From positions 20,641,406 to 20,705,405 of the forward strand of contig OU744730.1 of the NCBI GenBank assembly GCA_916613615.1: a stretch of DNA of 64,000 bases, written 5' to 3'. The DNA is from Steromphala cineraria (Eukaryota; Mollusca; Gastropoda; Trochida; Trochidae). A program made the position numbers and the translations under genes. The notes under the pieces were generated by a model. That model ran no database searches. It was given only the letters and a program-made list of their open reading frames with translations, and was not told the DNA's origin. Positions 30,766 through 41,994 of the stretch are shown here, in pieces; position 1 is the stretch's first letter, and every line of letters begins with the position of its first letter.

Positions 30766-31519
30766 ATTCCAACCATGATACCAGATGTGTATAACACTTG
30801 TGAAAGGCAGAAAGTAGTTATACTGGTGTTAAATCTGTTGGTGTTTCTGTCATGAAAATGGTATGACCAATGGAAAATCAATCCTCAAGCATTTCTAACT
30901 GCCTATTCATTCAATTTGACAGTGTTATTCTCTAGATTTCATGTTAAGTAACATGAGTAATGTGAGAGAGCCATAGTTGTACATATTCAAATTGATTGAT
31001 TTTTATGATAAATTATTTTTCTAACAAAATTAGAGTTTGGTATTCATTGGCCGATCCAGAGGGGTGAGATTTTGGTGAAATTCGCTCCAATTTCAAGAGA
31101 GGTATACAAATATACTAAGTGTTGTAGTACGTACTTGTAATAGGTGAGAGAATATTCTACTGTCGCAACCTAGTGTTTAACTATTTTCCTCTGCACACTG
31201 TCTCTCATCCTCGATAACCCAGGCAGCGCTTTCGTTCCGATAAATCTATGACTGTCTCTTCTATCCAAGGAAATCTAAGGGCACACTTATCGCAAACAAA
31301 AGTCCTGTATCTGCCAACGGTATTGATAAACTGTTTACAAGTGCAAAACCAGCCAGAGACTAGTTCGATTTAATTATTTGTATATAATCTATTTATTTAT
31401 TACCTTTATACATATGTTCTAACAAGGAGGTCGAGCGAACTTTATCCAGGCCCAGTATATATCAAAATATATGAAGACCAACGAGAGCTCAATGCAACAA
31501 CGTGAGGATAAACAACTCA

Positions 31520-32046
31520 AAAGAGGTTAAGGGTCAAACTTCATTTCTCTATGGCATGTATTTAAGGAAAGATATTAATTAAAAGTTCTAAGCAGAAATC
31601 TTGTTGAAGTGGATCTTGACGATATAAACTCAGTTTAAGGCATATTCAATTTTCAAAAACAACGGTGTCATAATAATAAAATCCTGCTCAAAATTAGGGT
31701 CAATAAAACGTGTTGCATCGCCCAAACGCAGGTGGTAATGTCTTAATAAGCGTGTCATATTTTTTTCCGCGGACAGTTTCACAGCACTAAACTCACTACC
31801 ATTATAAATCTGTTTAAAGTGTTTTCAATTAAAATTTCCCCATGGTCAGACGTAAGCAAAAAGATCTTGTTAGAGGAAAAAGATTATTATGCTACAGAGT
31901 GATTAAACAAAGAAGTTTTACACTCTTTGGCTGCAACCAAGTCTCTGTGCAAAATGCCTCTATATGGAACCACCTTGCAGCCACGTAATGGTTTTCATTT
32001 TGAAAATGCCTAAAAGAAGTATAGATTTGACCCTTAACTTCTCTTT
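31520..32046. mobile_element. Candidate 527-bp element with about 20-bp inverted ends
   Basis: AAAGAGGTTAAGGGTCAAA at the left is matched on the other strand by AAAGAGAAGTTAAGGGTCAA at the right. It is non-coding, with no clear target duplication. Confidence 0.5.
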
Positions 32047-33605
32047 AGAATTATATCAGTTTAATATTATCTTTGTTTCGACAAAAATGGTATTTTGCTA
32101 GGCTATAACGACACAAGTAATATTTGGTGCATAACAATACGCAAGGTGTTACCATAACGAGTCCTGTTCAGGAAAACTTAATATCTTAAAACAGGAAAAG
32201 GTTTTATTACAATGGTATGCAACAAAGCGGGTAAAAACGATCCTACCGTATCTTTCATCGGTGATTTGAAACAAAAATGTGGATAGTCTACACGCTGACA
32301 TAAGATAATAACGTTTAAATTATAAAAAAAAAAAATATCTCACGTTATAAATCGAGTTTTATACCGTATACCAGATAACAATAGCTGGTTATAATATACA
32401 GGTAAACTAATTAGTTTCTTTACGTTTGCTTTACCACGAATGGAGATGTATTACTATATGGAAATGTTTTGTTGTTGACAAGAATATCATATTAACGCTA
32501 TTTATACATCAAACTTTCTATTGTCTATCATTTAATCAACAAGGAAATACTGATAACATTACCATTTCTCATATCAAATTTATAGAAAATTTCTTTGAAA
32601 CTAAATTCGAAACACGCTAAATCACTTTTAGTCAAACACGAAAGCCGGTTATTTAAACACGATACTAAAGAATGCGTCCCGAAGTCGCCCTGTTTTATCT
32701 TTATTCATTTAAAATCCAACGAAGCACTCGTAAAATAATAGATTTCTGATCTACGTTCGATTTAATAACATAGAACCCAGAATTTCTTTAACCATAATGA
32801 AACATGATCTGTTCAGAACACCAGGATGATGTTACAAGGATATGTTATGCTTATTTATATTTGAATTCACCCCAACCCCCCAAAAAAACCATTCGCGGAT
32901 TCAGGAGGGGGCGCGGGGGTGCGCAAAAAAGGGTTCCAAACATAGACTTACCTAATGTAGGTAATGAAAGTCTCGCATGATTAAATCATATGTCGTGCGT
33001 GGAATTTAAGGTGAGAAGAACATTTCCACAAATATTCGTCGATTAAAGTTAATCTTTTCAATAGTTGTACTCCAAATATCCATACGGTGTACCCCTCCAA
33101 AACAAAATTCATGTAAACACAAATGGTCTGCACACTAGGAATATTCAGAAATTTTGTCCCATACTATACACATTTTAAGGTAATGCATATATGGATATTT
33201 TATTATTTGAAGTGCATATTTCTAATATTGTATTTCGATACTCTTTTGTGACATGATCAAAACGTTCTTAAATTCGTAAAACTTCTAAGGTTCGATTGAT
33301 GTTGAAGTAATTTGAACGATATCAGAATCTAGATATCCTAAGTTTAAATGCGATATGCTTTTATGTTATTAAGATGTGATACTACACAATTATTCTTACG
33401 GTCTTATGGTCACATTTTGATTTCTGATAGATTTTGTTGGATAACCGAAATATCAAACTTGAAATATTGATATTTAATGTAAAGCCAAGAAAACTGTTGC
33501 TCAATATCTTCGATTCAACATTCTACCTCTCCGCGACGGATGACAAACATATACAAATTGCATGAAATGAATAAATTCTACAAACATTTTGCCATTTTCT
33601 TCTCC
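32047..33605. other. AT-rich intergenic DNA
   Basis: Nothing was seen apart from a fragment of the GGATCCAG-type repeat at about 32890-32940. Confidence 0.5.
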
Positions 33606-33970
33606 TTAAAGGGGCAGTAGCACGTTTTTTGATAATTTTATATTTTAAAATTTTCACTTATAATTGTATGTTAGTGCTCAATGTATTACTTTGATAGTGT
33701 CATAAATCTCATTACACAAGCCAATTAGCCATAGTCAGAGGACAAAGTATGACGATTCACATAAAATCCATTGGCGGCCATTTTTGTGTGAACACCTTTA
33801 ATTCACTTTCTGTAAGAAAAAGGAATCGCAAGGCTAAACTTTACATTATATATTTGAATTGTTAATGCTCCATTTAGTTTAAATACATTGTCTTTCAATT
33901 GGAACCATTAATTTTCATTTTCCTGACATCACCTTGTTTCCCCCCTAAAAACGTGCTACTGCCCCTTTAA
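33606..33970 (+). mobile_element. TTAA-type MITE family A, complete copy
   Basis: The 365-bp copy has TTAAAGGGGCAGTAGCACGT at the left and the same sequence inverted at the right (ACGTGCTACTGCCCCTTTAA). TTAA sits at each end. The middle contains TTGGCGGCCATTTTTGTGTG and no open frame. This is the best copy for defining the family. Confidence 0.92.
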
Positions 33971-34950
33971 AGAAACAATTAATCATTTTAAATTTAACTT
34001 CAGACAGCGTATTGACAACATTATAATTGTAACTTCCTGTTTTGCAATCTTTGAGATATTTTTGTATTTTGAAATGTTTAATGGAATATCATGCCTGTTC
34101 AATTATTTTTTTAAAGATACACGAATTTTACAATTACATTTTCAACGTAAATAATATTTTTAAATGTCACTTTGAATTAGGAAATACTAGTTTCCGTTCA
34201 TATGGAAACACGAGTTACCTCCCCTGGACTGATTAGATCAAACATACAATTTACGAAATATTAGTTGTTAACCCATTTCCCCTAAGAAAGGAGTGATAAA
34301 TATGTTTTTGGGTCTTTTTTCTTGTAGGTGAAATAGGTAAATAAATAATTGAATCGTAAGTAAATAATTATTCAACTGTTGAATATTATTAAACAAATAT
34401 ATGATTTGTTAAGTGAATGAAATTGAAAAAAAAATATAAAAAATACAAGAATACAATTGTGGCTGATACGTAATCTTTATACCTACTTACGTGAACATAA
34501 CTAAATTGAACAAAGAACATATCAGGGCAAAATAGATAACTAAATAAAAATATTCCCGGTTCTCGTGATTCATCAATTTGTTAAAATGTTGATATGTTTT
34601 ACACCTGGCATGATTATGTTATTTTGTCTATGTAGATGTCAATCTTTTAGTTAATAGGAACTGGGAAACACATTTCATTAACTTCTATGCAAACACTCAT
34701 TTACCAGAATAAGAATAAGAATCAGTATAGCTTAACAACAAAATTCATACTCAAAGAACATAATTAAAACTTTCATCGTATAAAGATAGATGAATACGTT
34801 ACATGAGAAACTTACTTCCTCAAATACTTCATTTTACTTTGGTGAATTGTTAAAAATAACTTATCCAAACAGGAAAACCAAATCAGTAATGAAGAAACTC
34901 CAACGTTCCCTCACCCCATTGGTTTTACCGAGAACTGCATCTGACGCGTG
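33971..34950. other. AT-rich intergenic DNA upstream of tektin
   Basis: No coding exon or repeat boundary was recognised. Confidence 0.5.
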
Positions 34951-34959
34951 TTAAGCCAC

Positions 34960-34980
34960 TAATCTGGATTAAGCTTATCC
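34960..34980. promoter_or_regulatory. Palindromic K50-homeodomain sites upstream of tektin-3
   Basis: TAATCTGGATTA (34960-34971) is a perfect inverted pair of TAATC half-sites two bases apart. GGATTAAGCTTATCC (34966-34980) adds a third, near-matching site. Paired-class K50 proteins such as Otx, Pitx and Gsc bind this type of palindrome. It lies about 250 bp before the inferred start of transcription. Function is inferred. Confidence 0.45.
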
Positions 34981-35117
34981 TCCACATTACACGAGCGAGT
35001 GGATAAAGACTGTGTAGGGAGGGAAAGGGCCAAGGCAACGACCCGATACCTGGATATCTGGAGATGTAACCAGTGAGACATTAGTAACGCTGTTCGGTCT
35101 CTACACTGAGGGATTAG

Positions 35118-35228
35118 TATATATAGGTAGTTTACAATCCGAGTTTAGAAACATCTACGTAACGTTTCCTCAACAACCGATCCACAGGTATATATGCGCC
35201 ACCGACCCACTTCACATCAGTTCAGTTC
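35118..35228 (+). promoter_or_regulatory. Tektin-3 core promoter: TATA and initiator
   Basis: TATATAT at 35189-35195 lies 30 bp before the A of TCAGTTC (35217-35223), a good initiator; a second TCAGTTC overlaps at 35222-35228. Another TATATATA lies at 35118-35125 but has no matched initiator. The inferred 5' UTR is 35219-35309. Confidence 0.65.
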
Positions 35229-35309
35229 TGAGTCTCTCTGAATTCACTCCTTGAGTCAACAGTCAATCCTGAGTCTATCAGTCTTGTAAAGGATCCCTCT
35301 ATCTCAACA

Positions 35310-36827
35310 ATGGATTTCCTCGGTCAGACCCGTACCGCCACCTACATGACCGGCCCCCGGGCCAACACCCAGAGCGACTTCCTGCCCACTATCAGCACGA
35401 TGAAGTCTTCCTATACAGCCCAGGACACCTACCCGGCCCCCTCACCCCTCAGGAGGTCCATGACTACCACCCCCTGGAGACCCGGCTCATACTACCAGAC
35501 CGCCATGTCCAACCCAGCCCAGCCTCTCAGGTCCAGCATGCCTGACCCGATGTCCACCAGGAACCAGCTCACCGCCATGGATAGCATCAAGGTACCTCCA
35601 GTCTTCGCTGCAGGGAGAAACGCTATGTACACTCGCTACACGCCCAACGACTGGAGCATGTCCAACCAGAGCAACTACATGGCGTCTGACAAGATCAGGA
35701 GCTCAGGCGAGAGGCTGAGGTTCGACACTGTCCGCCTGTGCCGGGAGACTAACGACCAGACCAGGAGGACCCAGAGCGATGTTGGCAAGAGACTCGGTGA
35801 GAGGATCGGAGACATCAACTTCTGGAAGAACGAGCTCAACCACGAGACAGACAACATGATCGCCGAGATCAACGCTCTGCAGGAGAGCAAGAGGATCATG
35901 GAGAAGGCTCTGGCTGAGACCGCCAACCCGCTTCATGTAGCCCAGGAGTGTCTGTACAACAGAGAGAAGAGGCAGACCATCGACCTGGTCCACGACAACC
36001 CAGAGAAGGAACTCATCAAGGAGGTGGATATCATCAAGCGATGCCAGGACAAGATGAGGAACGCCGTCGAGAAGGCTAACGTGCAACTCAGCATGAACCG
36101 CGCTGCCCAACACGAGCTTGAAAAGGATGCTAGGGACAAGTTCATGGCCCAGAACCTGGATGAGAACTGCCACGGGATGAGGAACAACTCTCGAGGACTG
36201 GCTTTCCACAACGGCGTCCACCGCGTCGATAACACTCTCTCTGTACCGGAGTCCTGGGCCAAGTTCAGTAACGACAACATCCAGAGGTCTCAAAGCGAGC
36301 GTGCAGCCTCCAAGCAGATGAGGAACGAGTTGGAATCGACCCTTAACTCTTGCTCCAACGAGATGTGGCAGGAGTGGAACTCCGTTAACGTGGCGCTCAC
36401 CCATCGTGCCAATGAAACCCACGACACGAGGAACAGGCTGCAGAACCACCTCAGCAAGGTGATGCAGGAGATCTTCGACATGGAGAAGAACATCAATCTG
36501 CTTAAGAAGTCCATCCAGGACAAGGAGGCGCCCATGCAGGTTGCCCACAGCCGTCTGGACACCAGGATCCGCCGTCCCAACGTGGAACTCTGCAGGGATC
36601 CCGTCCAGCACAGGCTGGTCTCCGAGGTGGGAGAGATTGAGGAGACCGTCGGCTCCCTGCAGGCCCAACTCAGGAAGTCCGAGAACGCCCTGCAGGTGCT
36701 CCTGCAGACCAAGGCAACTCTTGAGCAGGATCTGTCCGTCAAGAACAACAGCCTCTTCATCGACAGGGAGAAGTGTCTGGGCATGCGCAAAACCTTCCCC
36801 ATGTCACCAGCCCTCGTGTCTGTCTAA
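35310..36827 (+). CDS. TEKT3: Tektin-3, intronless
   Basis: Tektins are long coiled-coil proteins that line the inside of doublet microtubules in cilia and flagella. This 505-residue protein is close to tektin-3 throughout. The N-terminal 125 residues are Ser/Thr/Pro-rich with LPTISTMKSSY and TRYTPNDWSMSN. The tektin domain runs from about 130 (SGERLRFDT) to the end, with QECLYNREKRQTIDLVHD, VPESWAKFSNDNI and RSQSERAASKQMR. The family signature RPNVELCRD is at residues 422-430, and the typical end (SLFIDREKCLGMRKTFP) is present. The reading frame is complete and uninterrupted, which is notable because tektin genes in many animals have introns. Its base composition is clearly richer in G+C than the flanks, with C- or G-ending codons, suggesting codon selection for high expression. 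TATA and initiator motifs argue against a dead retrocopy. Confidence 0.96.
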   Translation: MDFLGQTRTATYMTGPRANTQSDFLPTISTMKSSYTAQDTYPAPSPLRRSMTTTPWRPGSYYQTAMSNPAQPLRSSMPDPMSTRNQLTAMDSIKVPPVFAAGRNAMYTRYTPNDWSMSNQSNYMASDKIRSSGERLRFDTVRLCRETNDQTRRTQSDVGKRLGERIGDINFWKNELNHETDNMIAEINALQESKRIMEKALAETANPLHVAQECLYNREKRQTIDLVHDNPEKELIKEVDIIKRCQDKMRNAVEKANVQLSMNRAAQHELEKDARDKFMAQNLDENCHGMRNNSRGLAFHNGVHRVDNTLSVPESWAKFSNDNIQRSQSERAASKQMRNELESTLNSCSNEMWQEWNSVNVALTHRANETHDTRNRLQNHLSKVMQEIFDMEKNINLLKKSIQDKEAPMQVAHSRLDTRIRRPNVELCRDPVQHRLVSEVGEIEETVGSLQAQLRKSENALQVLLQTKATLEQDLSVKNNSLFIDREKCLGMRKTFPMSPALVSV

Positions 36828-36885
36828 CTCTCCTATACTCGCTCACTGTTGTAGATGATTACCTTGGATTGTGTAAGTTCTTGCA

Positions 36886-36891
36886 AATAAA
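36886..36891 (+). promoter_or_regulatory. Tektin-3 polyadenylation signal
   Basis: AATAAA lies 59 bp after the stop codon, followed by a GT-rich stretch (about 36910-36940). It gives a short 3' UTR. Confidence 0.75.
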
Positions 36892-36959
36892 GTTCTGTTC
36901 ATTTAAACGATTCGTATTGTGTTTTATCGTGTGGATTGTGGATTTATTAACTGATTAAG

Positions 36960-39200
36960 TGATTTGCAGCATTTGACCAGTTTCTTCCTTTGGAATACAC
37001 CCTTTTATGAGCTTATGGATTTGAAAAGCATTTGTTGTGATCATTATACCTTTAGATGTATAGTTTTCATTCTGCAAACATTAGGTTAACTTTGATGACT
37101 GCTTACGATTCGTGATCAAATTGTGATACGAATAGTCTTTTTAATATTGTAGTATTTCCCCGATAAATGCATGGTATATTTTTAAACATATATGCAGAAA
37201 GGCAGAACGATCAATCCCGAAGTGTCAAGATTGAACCACCTTAGCTTGAGAAAAAAAAAGCAAATATCAAAAATGTTGAATCTAGATCAATAAATCTTGT
37301 CAGAACCTTTTATGTCTCAAGTACAGCGAAAGTGTATTAGCTTATTCACTGCCGTCAGAAGGATGGAGTATTGACAATATAAGCGATCTGTTTTGTCGAA
37401 AACAACAGTTAATAAAACATATCGAGTCGACGATCAAACACCTATTAATATAAAGTAACTTTCGTCGACTCGAGCTGTTTTCTAAAGTTTTGTTTCGACA
37501 ATACAAATCCGAGAATACCAGGATACACGACACATGACGACCTGGCGTTTACAAACCATTTATAGGGGCTATTACTGTTTGTGCATGACAAATAGGATAA
37601 CAATGCTTTGCGAAGTAAAATGCAATCTGATTGATTTCAGATGAACGTATCGCATTCAACATTTGGTCATTATCTATATGCGATAGTAAAAAGCTTGTAC
37701 AACTAAAACGAAACCAGGCGGAAATAAAACGAAACGAAATTATACAAGCGGAATTCGATCTGATGTTAATCAGATTGAGTCAAATTCTAAACAATATGTT
37801 TCAAATATACTTTGTTCAAATTACATTTTCATTTCTTATAACAAAATACTATAGCCCCACAAACCACCCCTGGAACGTACAATGTAAGCCATCATTTAAA
37901 ATAATCTGAATACGATGTTTACACATTTTTCAAACGAACATATAGAACGATCTTATTACAGGATATGTTTTGATTTTACCTTTACCGACAAGGGTCAGAC
38001 AAAAGATGATTAGAGATTAATCGAACGAGTTCTTTAGTAATACAGTTGACAAGAATCTGACTCGCTTTGGCTCGTCAAATACTGTTATTTATTCGCGTGT
38101 TATCAAACACACGGTAACCATCGGAGACTCGTTTGGTATTCTCAAATCGTTACTAAAACAGGCCTATTCTACCATGATTGTACGGGGAAGATGTCTTATT
38201 AAAACTCACATGTTCATATTGTTTATTTCCTTAAGGTACATGTAGGCCATCGGCCCATCGTACATTGGCCTATCATATTTTCACAGACCACATAATTATT
38301 CGCATAGAGAATAACCATGGCAATACGTTTCATCAATTCCTTGTTAGTATTCGACAGCAAGAGGTTAAATTTATGTATTGAAGGGTTAACAAAATAATTT
38401 TTAGGTATAAAGGTTGATATATATTCTTTTGTTCCTCCATAGGAGATTACAGAAAATGTTGATGTTTAAAGTTATTTCTAACTTGGAGTTCATGGTAATG
38501 TCAGAATGAGTGTTACAAGTGTCATACAACCACGTCTGTTGGTCGTTATGTTGATTACAGAAAATCGGATTACGATATACAAGATTTCTTGTCTTACAAA
38601 CCCTGATACGGTGTAATGAGAAAACGTAAGAAAGTGGAATCGTTGTTGGAATATCAGAGTTGACCAATGAAGAATTATCCTTATAGTGATCAAAAAGATG
38701 ATGTTAAACAGAAATCATCGGCAAAAATGGTTTGGATAGCCAATTCAAAATCATATCTGTAAAAATCAAGAAAATAATTAACTTTTCCCTTTGAGTCACT
38801 TTGAAGTAAATTCATAATCATCAAAGAGCAAATTAATTTGCATTAATTTAAGGGAATATTTTTTCAAAACTGTTATTTTCAGTTTAATGTTCCCAAGACG
38901 GTGCTCTTAGAACAGCTTTTGAAAGTTGCCATTTTGGGTAAACAATTATCCCTGTAAGACATTCTAACGAGACATCTCCGGGCGAAATCCAAGCCAAATG
39001 GATACGGATTTGAATATCGTAATTGCTGTTAGAGGAATTAAAGTCTTTGAAATGGTGGCAAATCATCAATATCACAGACCCGAGTCGGTACCTAGTGCCT
39101 ACTTAACCATGTTAAAAAAGTCTCAACTTCAGAATCTTGTGAAACAATCGACCGCCATGATCAATTCATTTCTGTTTTCGCAGACTTGGAAGAGAATCGC
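36960..39200. other. AT-rich intergenic DNA after tektin
   Basis: No supported coding exon. It contains the inverted repeat at 37391-37503 and a weaker inverted pair at about 38020-38160 (TTTAGTAA facing TTACTAAA). Confidence 0.5.
37391..37503. repeat. Imperfect inverted repeat, about 42-bp arms
   Basis: The left arm (37391-37433) and right arm (37462-37503) share CGAGTCGACGA perfectly, plus TTGTCGAAAAC against its partner TTGTTTCGACAA, with a loop of 28 bases. A transcript would fold into a hairpin. Confidence 0.7.
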
Positions 39201-39224
39201 ATGAGTGAAAATATGTTCTCAATG

Positions 39225-40050
39225 GCGGCCTTGCCCAGAAATGTCGTCTGCTAGGAGGTGAAGAGAAAATGAAGAAAATAAACGATTTCATGACCCGAGC
39301 CAAGAGAAGCCGTGCTACTTAATTAATCCCACGACTTAGGCAATGTTGCATTAATGTTCCTTTACAGTTAGCTGGGAGCAAATATTTAACCAGCCCAAGA
39401 AAGTGCCGGGTTGGACGTAATTGCTACTGCGAATAGAAGATTGACTTACAAGTTAAGAAGGCAACGGGCGGGCTTATGAGATTACGCAGAGAAATTTTCT
39501 ATAATGGCTGCATGCAAGCCACCCCTGATGACGATGTGTATAATTTGAGTAATTTGTACATTCCTTGTCCAGAGCGCGTCGCCAGTCACTTCGATTTTAC
39601 TGACATTACAAGTGTTTAAAGGAATTCGCAAACAAGTTCGCATGAGATGCGACAATAGACGGGGCAAGGAAATTTTGTTATAGAACTCTGATGGGCCGAA
39701 GCAAGCAGAATTTAGCTCATTAGCACATGCTGCAGGATACGACCGGAGTTATCAAGAAGTAGTCCCGTTCCTCGGTCGTGACATCTCCTGGCTTAGCTAA
39801 CAAGCGGACGCCATCTCATTTAATTAAAAGGCAGCTCTTTAGATGACAGAAGCGAGAACAAATTTTCTTGTCTTGGGGCCAGGCACATTAAGGCCTGGAA
39901 ATTAGGGATGGAATTATATCTTTACGAGAGCGCCTTATTGATCGCTTGCTCTCATCATTATCACGTGCAAAGCGTGCCCGGCGATGGACTCCCCTCTTTG
40001 ACTTGTGATCGGGTGCTATGATTGTATTTACATCATAAACACATACAGAC
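39225..40050. promoter_or_regulatory. Candidate regulatory island 1
   Basis: Compared with its surroundings this stretch is more complex and richer in G+C, and no long open frame explains it. It holds two TTAATTAA homeodomain-type sites (39319-39326, which runs into TAATCCC, and 39820-39827), a TGACAG (39844-39849) and TCACGTGC near 39979. I infer a conserved non-coding regulatory block; conservation itself cannot be seen in one sequence. Confidence 0.35.
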
Positions 40051-40589
40051 AAATATGCCATGCCCTGGGTCGCTCTTGTTGTATTAATGTGCCTTGTAAG
40101 ACATGATAAGGATCATAAGTTATGTCCCTTGTCAAAACCGTTGTGAACGTCGGATTGAACAACTGACATTTATTGATAATGTCCGCATTGTATTTCCCAA
40201 ATCAGCCATATTGTCATAACAATATAATTTTGTTATGTTATGAGATAAAATCTATTTAATACATAGATGTAATCTGAAGAATTCTCAAATGTAATTTGTT
40301 TTTCGACTCGCTTTTTGAATATGTTTTTTATATTTTTGAAATACAATCAAATCTTACAGGGTAAATTCATCAACAACTTATTAACTTGATAATTTCAACT
40401 ACTGAAATTTACACTTTCGCCTTTGCAACATTCAACTCAATAACAGTACATCGACTAAACACGAGTCCTGAATTTGACCTATAAAACAAATACTATTGTT
40501 GACAATGATGTATTAAATTGTCTCATCAACACGAAAAAATCAAAGGCCTCACTATCACTGTTAATAGTTATGGATTACTAACACCATTC

Positions 40590-41110
40590 CATTGCATCCA
40601 GTAAAGGAAACCAATGCCGTTATGACCTGACGCAATTATCTCCCTTGAACCACGGCTTGCTTTTCACGTGCAGCGGAACATAATCGCGCGGGAGGCACGA
40701 GTTTTACGTGACACGGTTGCACGCGTTGCACGAGCTCTACGTGCTGCGACTACCCTCGCTGTCGTCTGCTTGAGCCGCCATGTCAAGGAATCAACGCTCA
40801 TTAAGGATGATATCACCAACGCAACGATTTCCAATTATGTCCTGGGCTAAAGAGCACTTGTATGCGACCCATTGCGATGCGTTTCTTTGTGGCACGTTTT
40901 CAAAGGGGACGGGAAATAAGAATGGACAGAAATGAAGAGCCGTTTACCATCTCTCGGAGTTTTAGGGAGGGACGTCAATTCATGTTCATTATCTCTCGCG
41001 ACAGTTGAAGATAATTTCGTTTCTGTCATCGAACGCTTAAACATTGATTTACAACACGAATTGGAATCGTCTGTCCCTGTTTTGGAAAACAAAAATGTTA
41101 CGAGACGGCA
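40590..41110. promoter_or_regulatory. Candidate regulatory island 2
   Basis: It is locally rich in CpG, with CACGTG at about 40666, repeated GCACGAG/TACGTG-type motifs, and GAGCCGCCATGTC near 40771. Short open frames cross it on both strands, but none resembles a protein. Inferred regulatory DNA. Confidence 0.3.
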
Positions 41111-41514
41111 ACATTAGTGTAAGTAAAGAAGTCCAAGTATGCCTTTGTGTAGCAAATGTTCAACAATAAGAAAAAATCCGTCTCAGTTGCATCTATTATT
41201 TATTTAATAAAATCTTCAAAGGAAGACGTTTCTGTCACCAGGCCAAAATAATGCTACACTACGTTCTCTTTTTGTAGCGAAACTATGATATAATTTTGAA
41301 GATTTGGTTTTGTTTTGAATTCAATTACAATATTTGGTTGCATGCAAACGGAACCTACCTTCATTAAGTGTGTACTTCTTAAACGTATTATTTATTCGTC
41401 GATTTATTTAGAAATGTATTATTAATTATGTTTGAGCGAATTATAAAATTCAACTTATACAGCAAAGGTGTCATTGCAATAGCCATAGTTCGAGTTATGA
41501 CTTACCGTAAGCCT
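41111..41514. other. AT-rich intergenic DNA
   Basis: Nothing recognised. Confidence 0.5.
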
Positions 41515-41819
41515 TTAAAGGGGCAGTAGCACTTTTTAAGGGGGAAAATGAAAATGAATGGTTCCAATTGAAAGACACTGTATTCAAACAAAATGGAGCA
41601 GTAATAAATCAAATATATGATGTCAAGTTAATCCATGCAACTCCTTTTTCTTACACAAAATAAAGGTGTTCACACAAAAATGGCTGTCAATGGATTTTAT
41701 GTGGATAATTGGTTTGTGTAATGTGATATTTGACACTATAAAAGTAATAGATTAAGCATTAACGTGAAGTGAAAATTTTAAATATAAAATTTTCTAAAAA
41801 CATGCTACTTCCCCTTTAA
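41515..41819 (-). mobile_element. TTAA-type MITE family A, shortened copy
   Basis: The ends are TTAAAGGGGCAGTAGCAC and, at the right, CATGCTACTTCCCCTTTAA. Relative to 33606-33970 it is inverted and about 60 bp shorter. Confidence 0.88.
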
Positions 41820-41954
41820 CTTATCAACATCTAGATGAGAGATTTCTTGTAGTACTGTTGGTTGTTTTAAACTTTTCACATATAATAATTTATCAGATAC
41901 AGCTATAGGTGATAGTAACACGTCGTGATGGTTGATGTTTTTTTGGGGTTTTTT

Positions 41955-41956
<2 letters not shown>

Positions 41957-41993
<37 letters not shown>

Positions 41994-41994
41994 G
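41957..41994 (+). repeat. CTGT microsatellite
   Basis: About nine CTGT units in tandem. Confidence 0.95.

Noticed and set aside
35703..36668. Long minus-strand open frame (321 codons) antisense to tektin-3, and others beside it
   Set aside because: It mirrors the C/G-ending codon bias of the real gene, has no family resemblance, and the plus strand is an unmistakable tektin.
39000..39204. 68-codon open frame next to island 1
   Set aside because: No recognisable family, no splice context, and its length is unremarkable for AT-rich sequence.
40668..40850. Arginine/alanine-rich 60-codon open frame
   Set aside because: It arises from repeated GCACGAG/TACGTG-type sequence in a CpG-rich island; no start context or family support.
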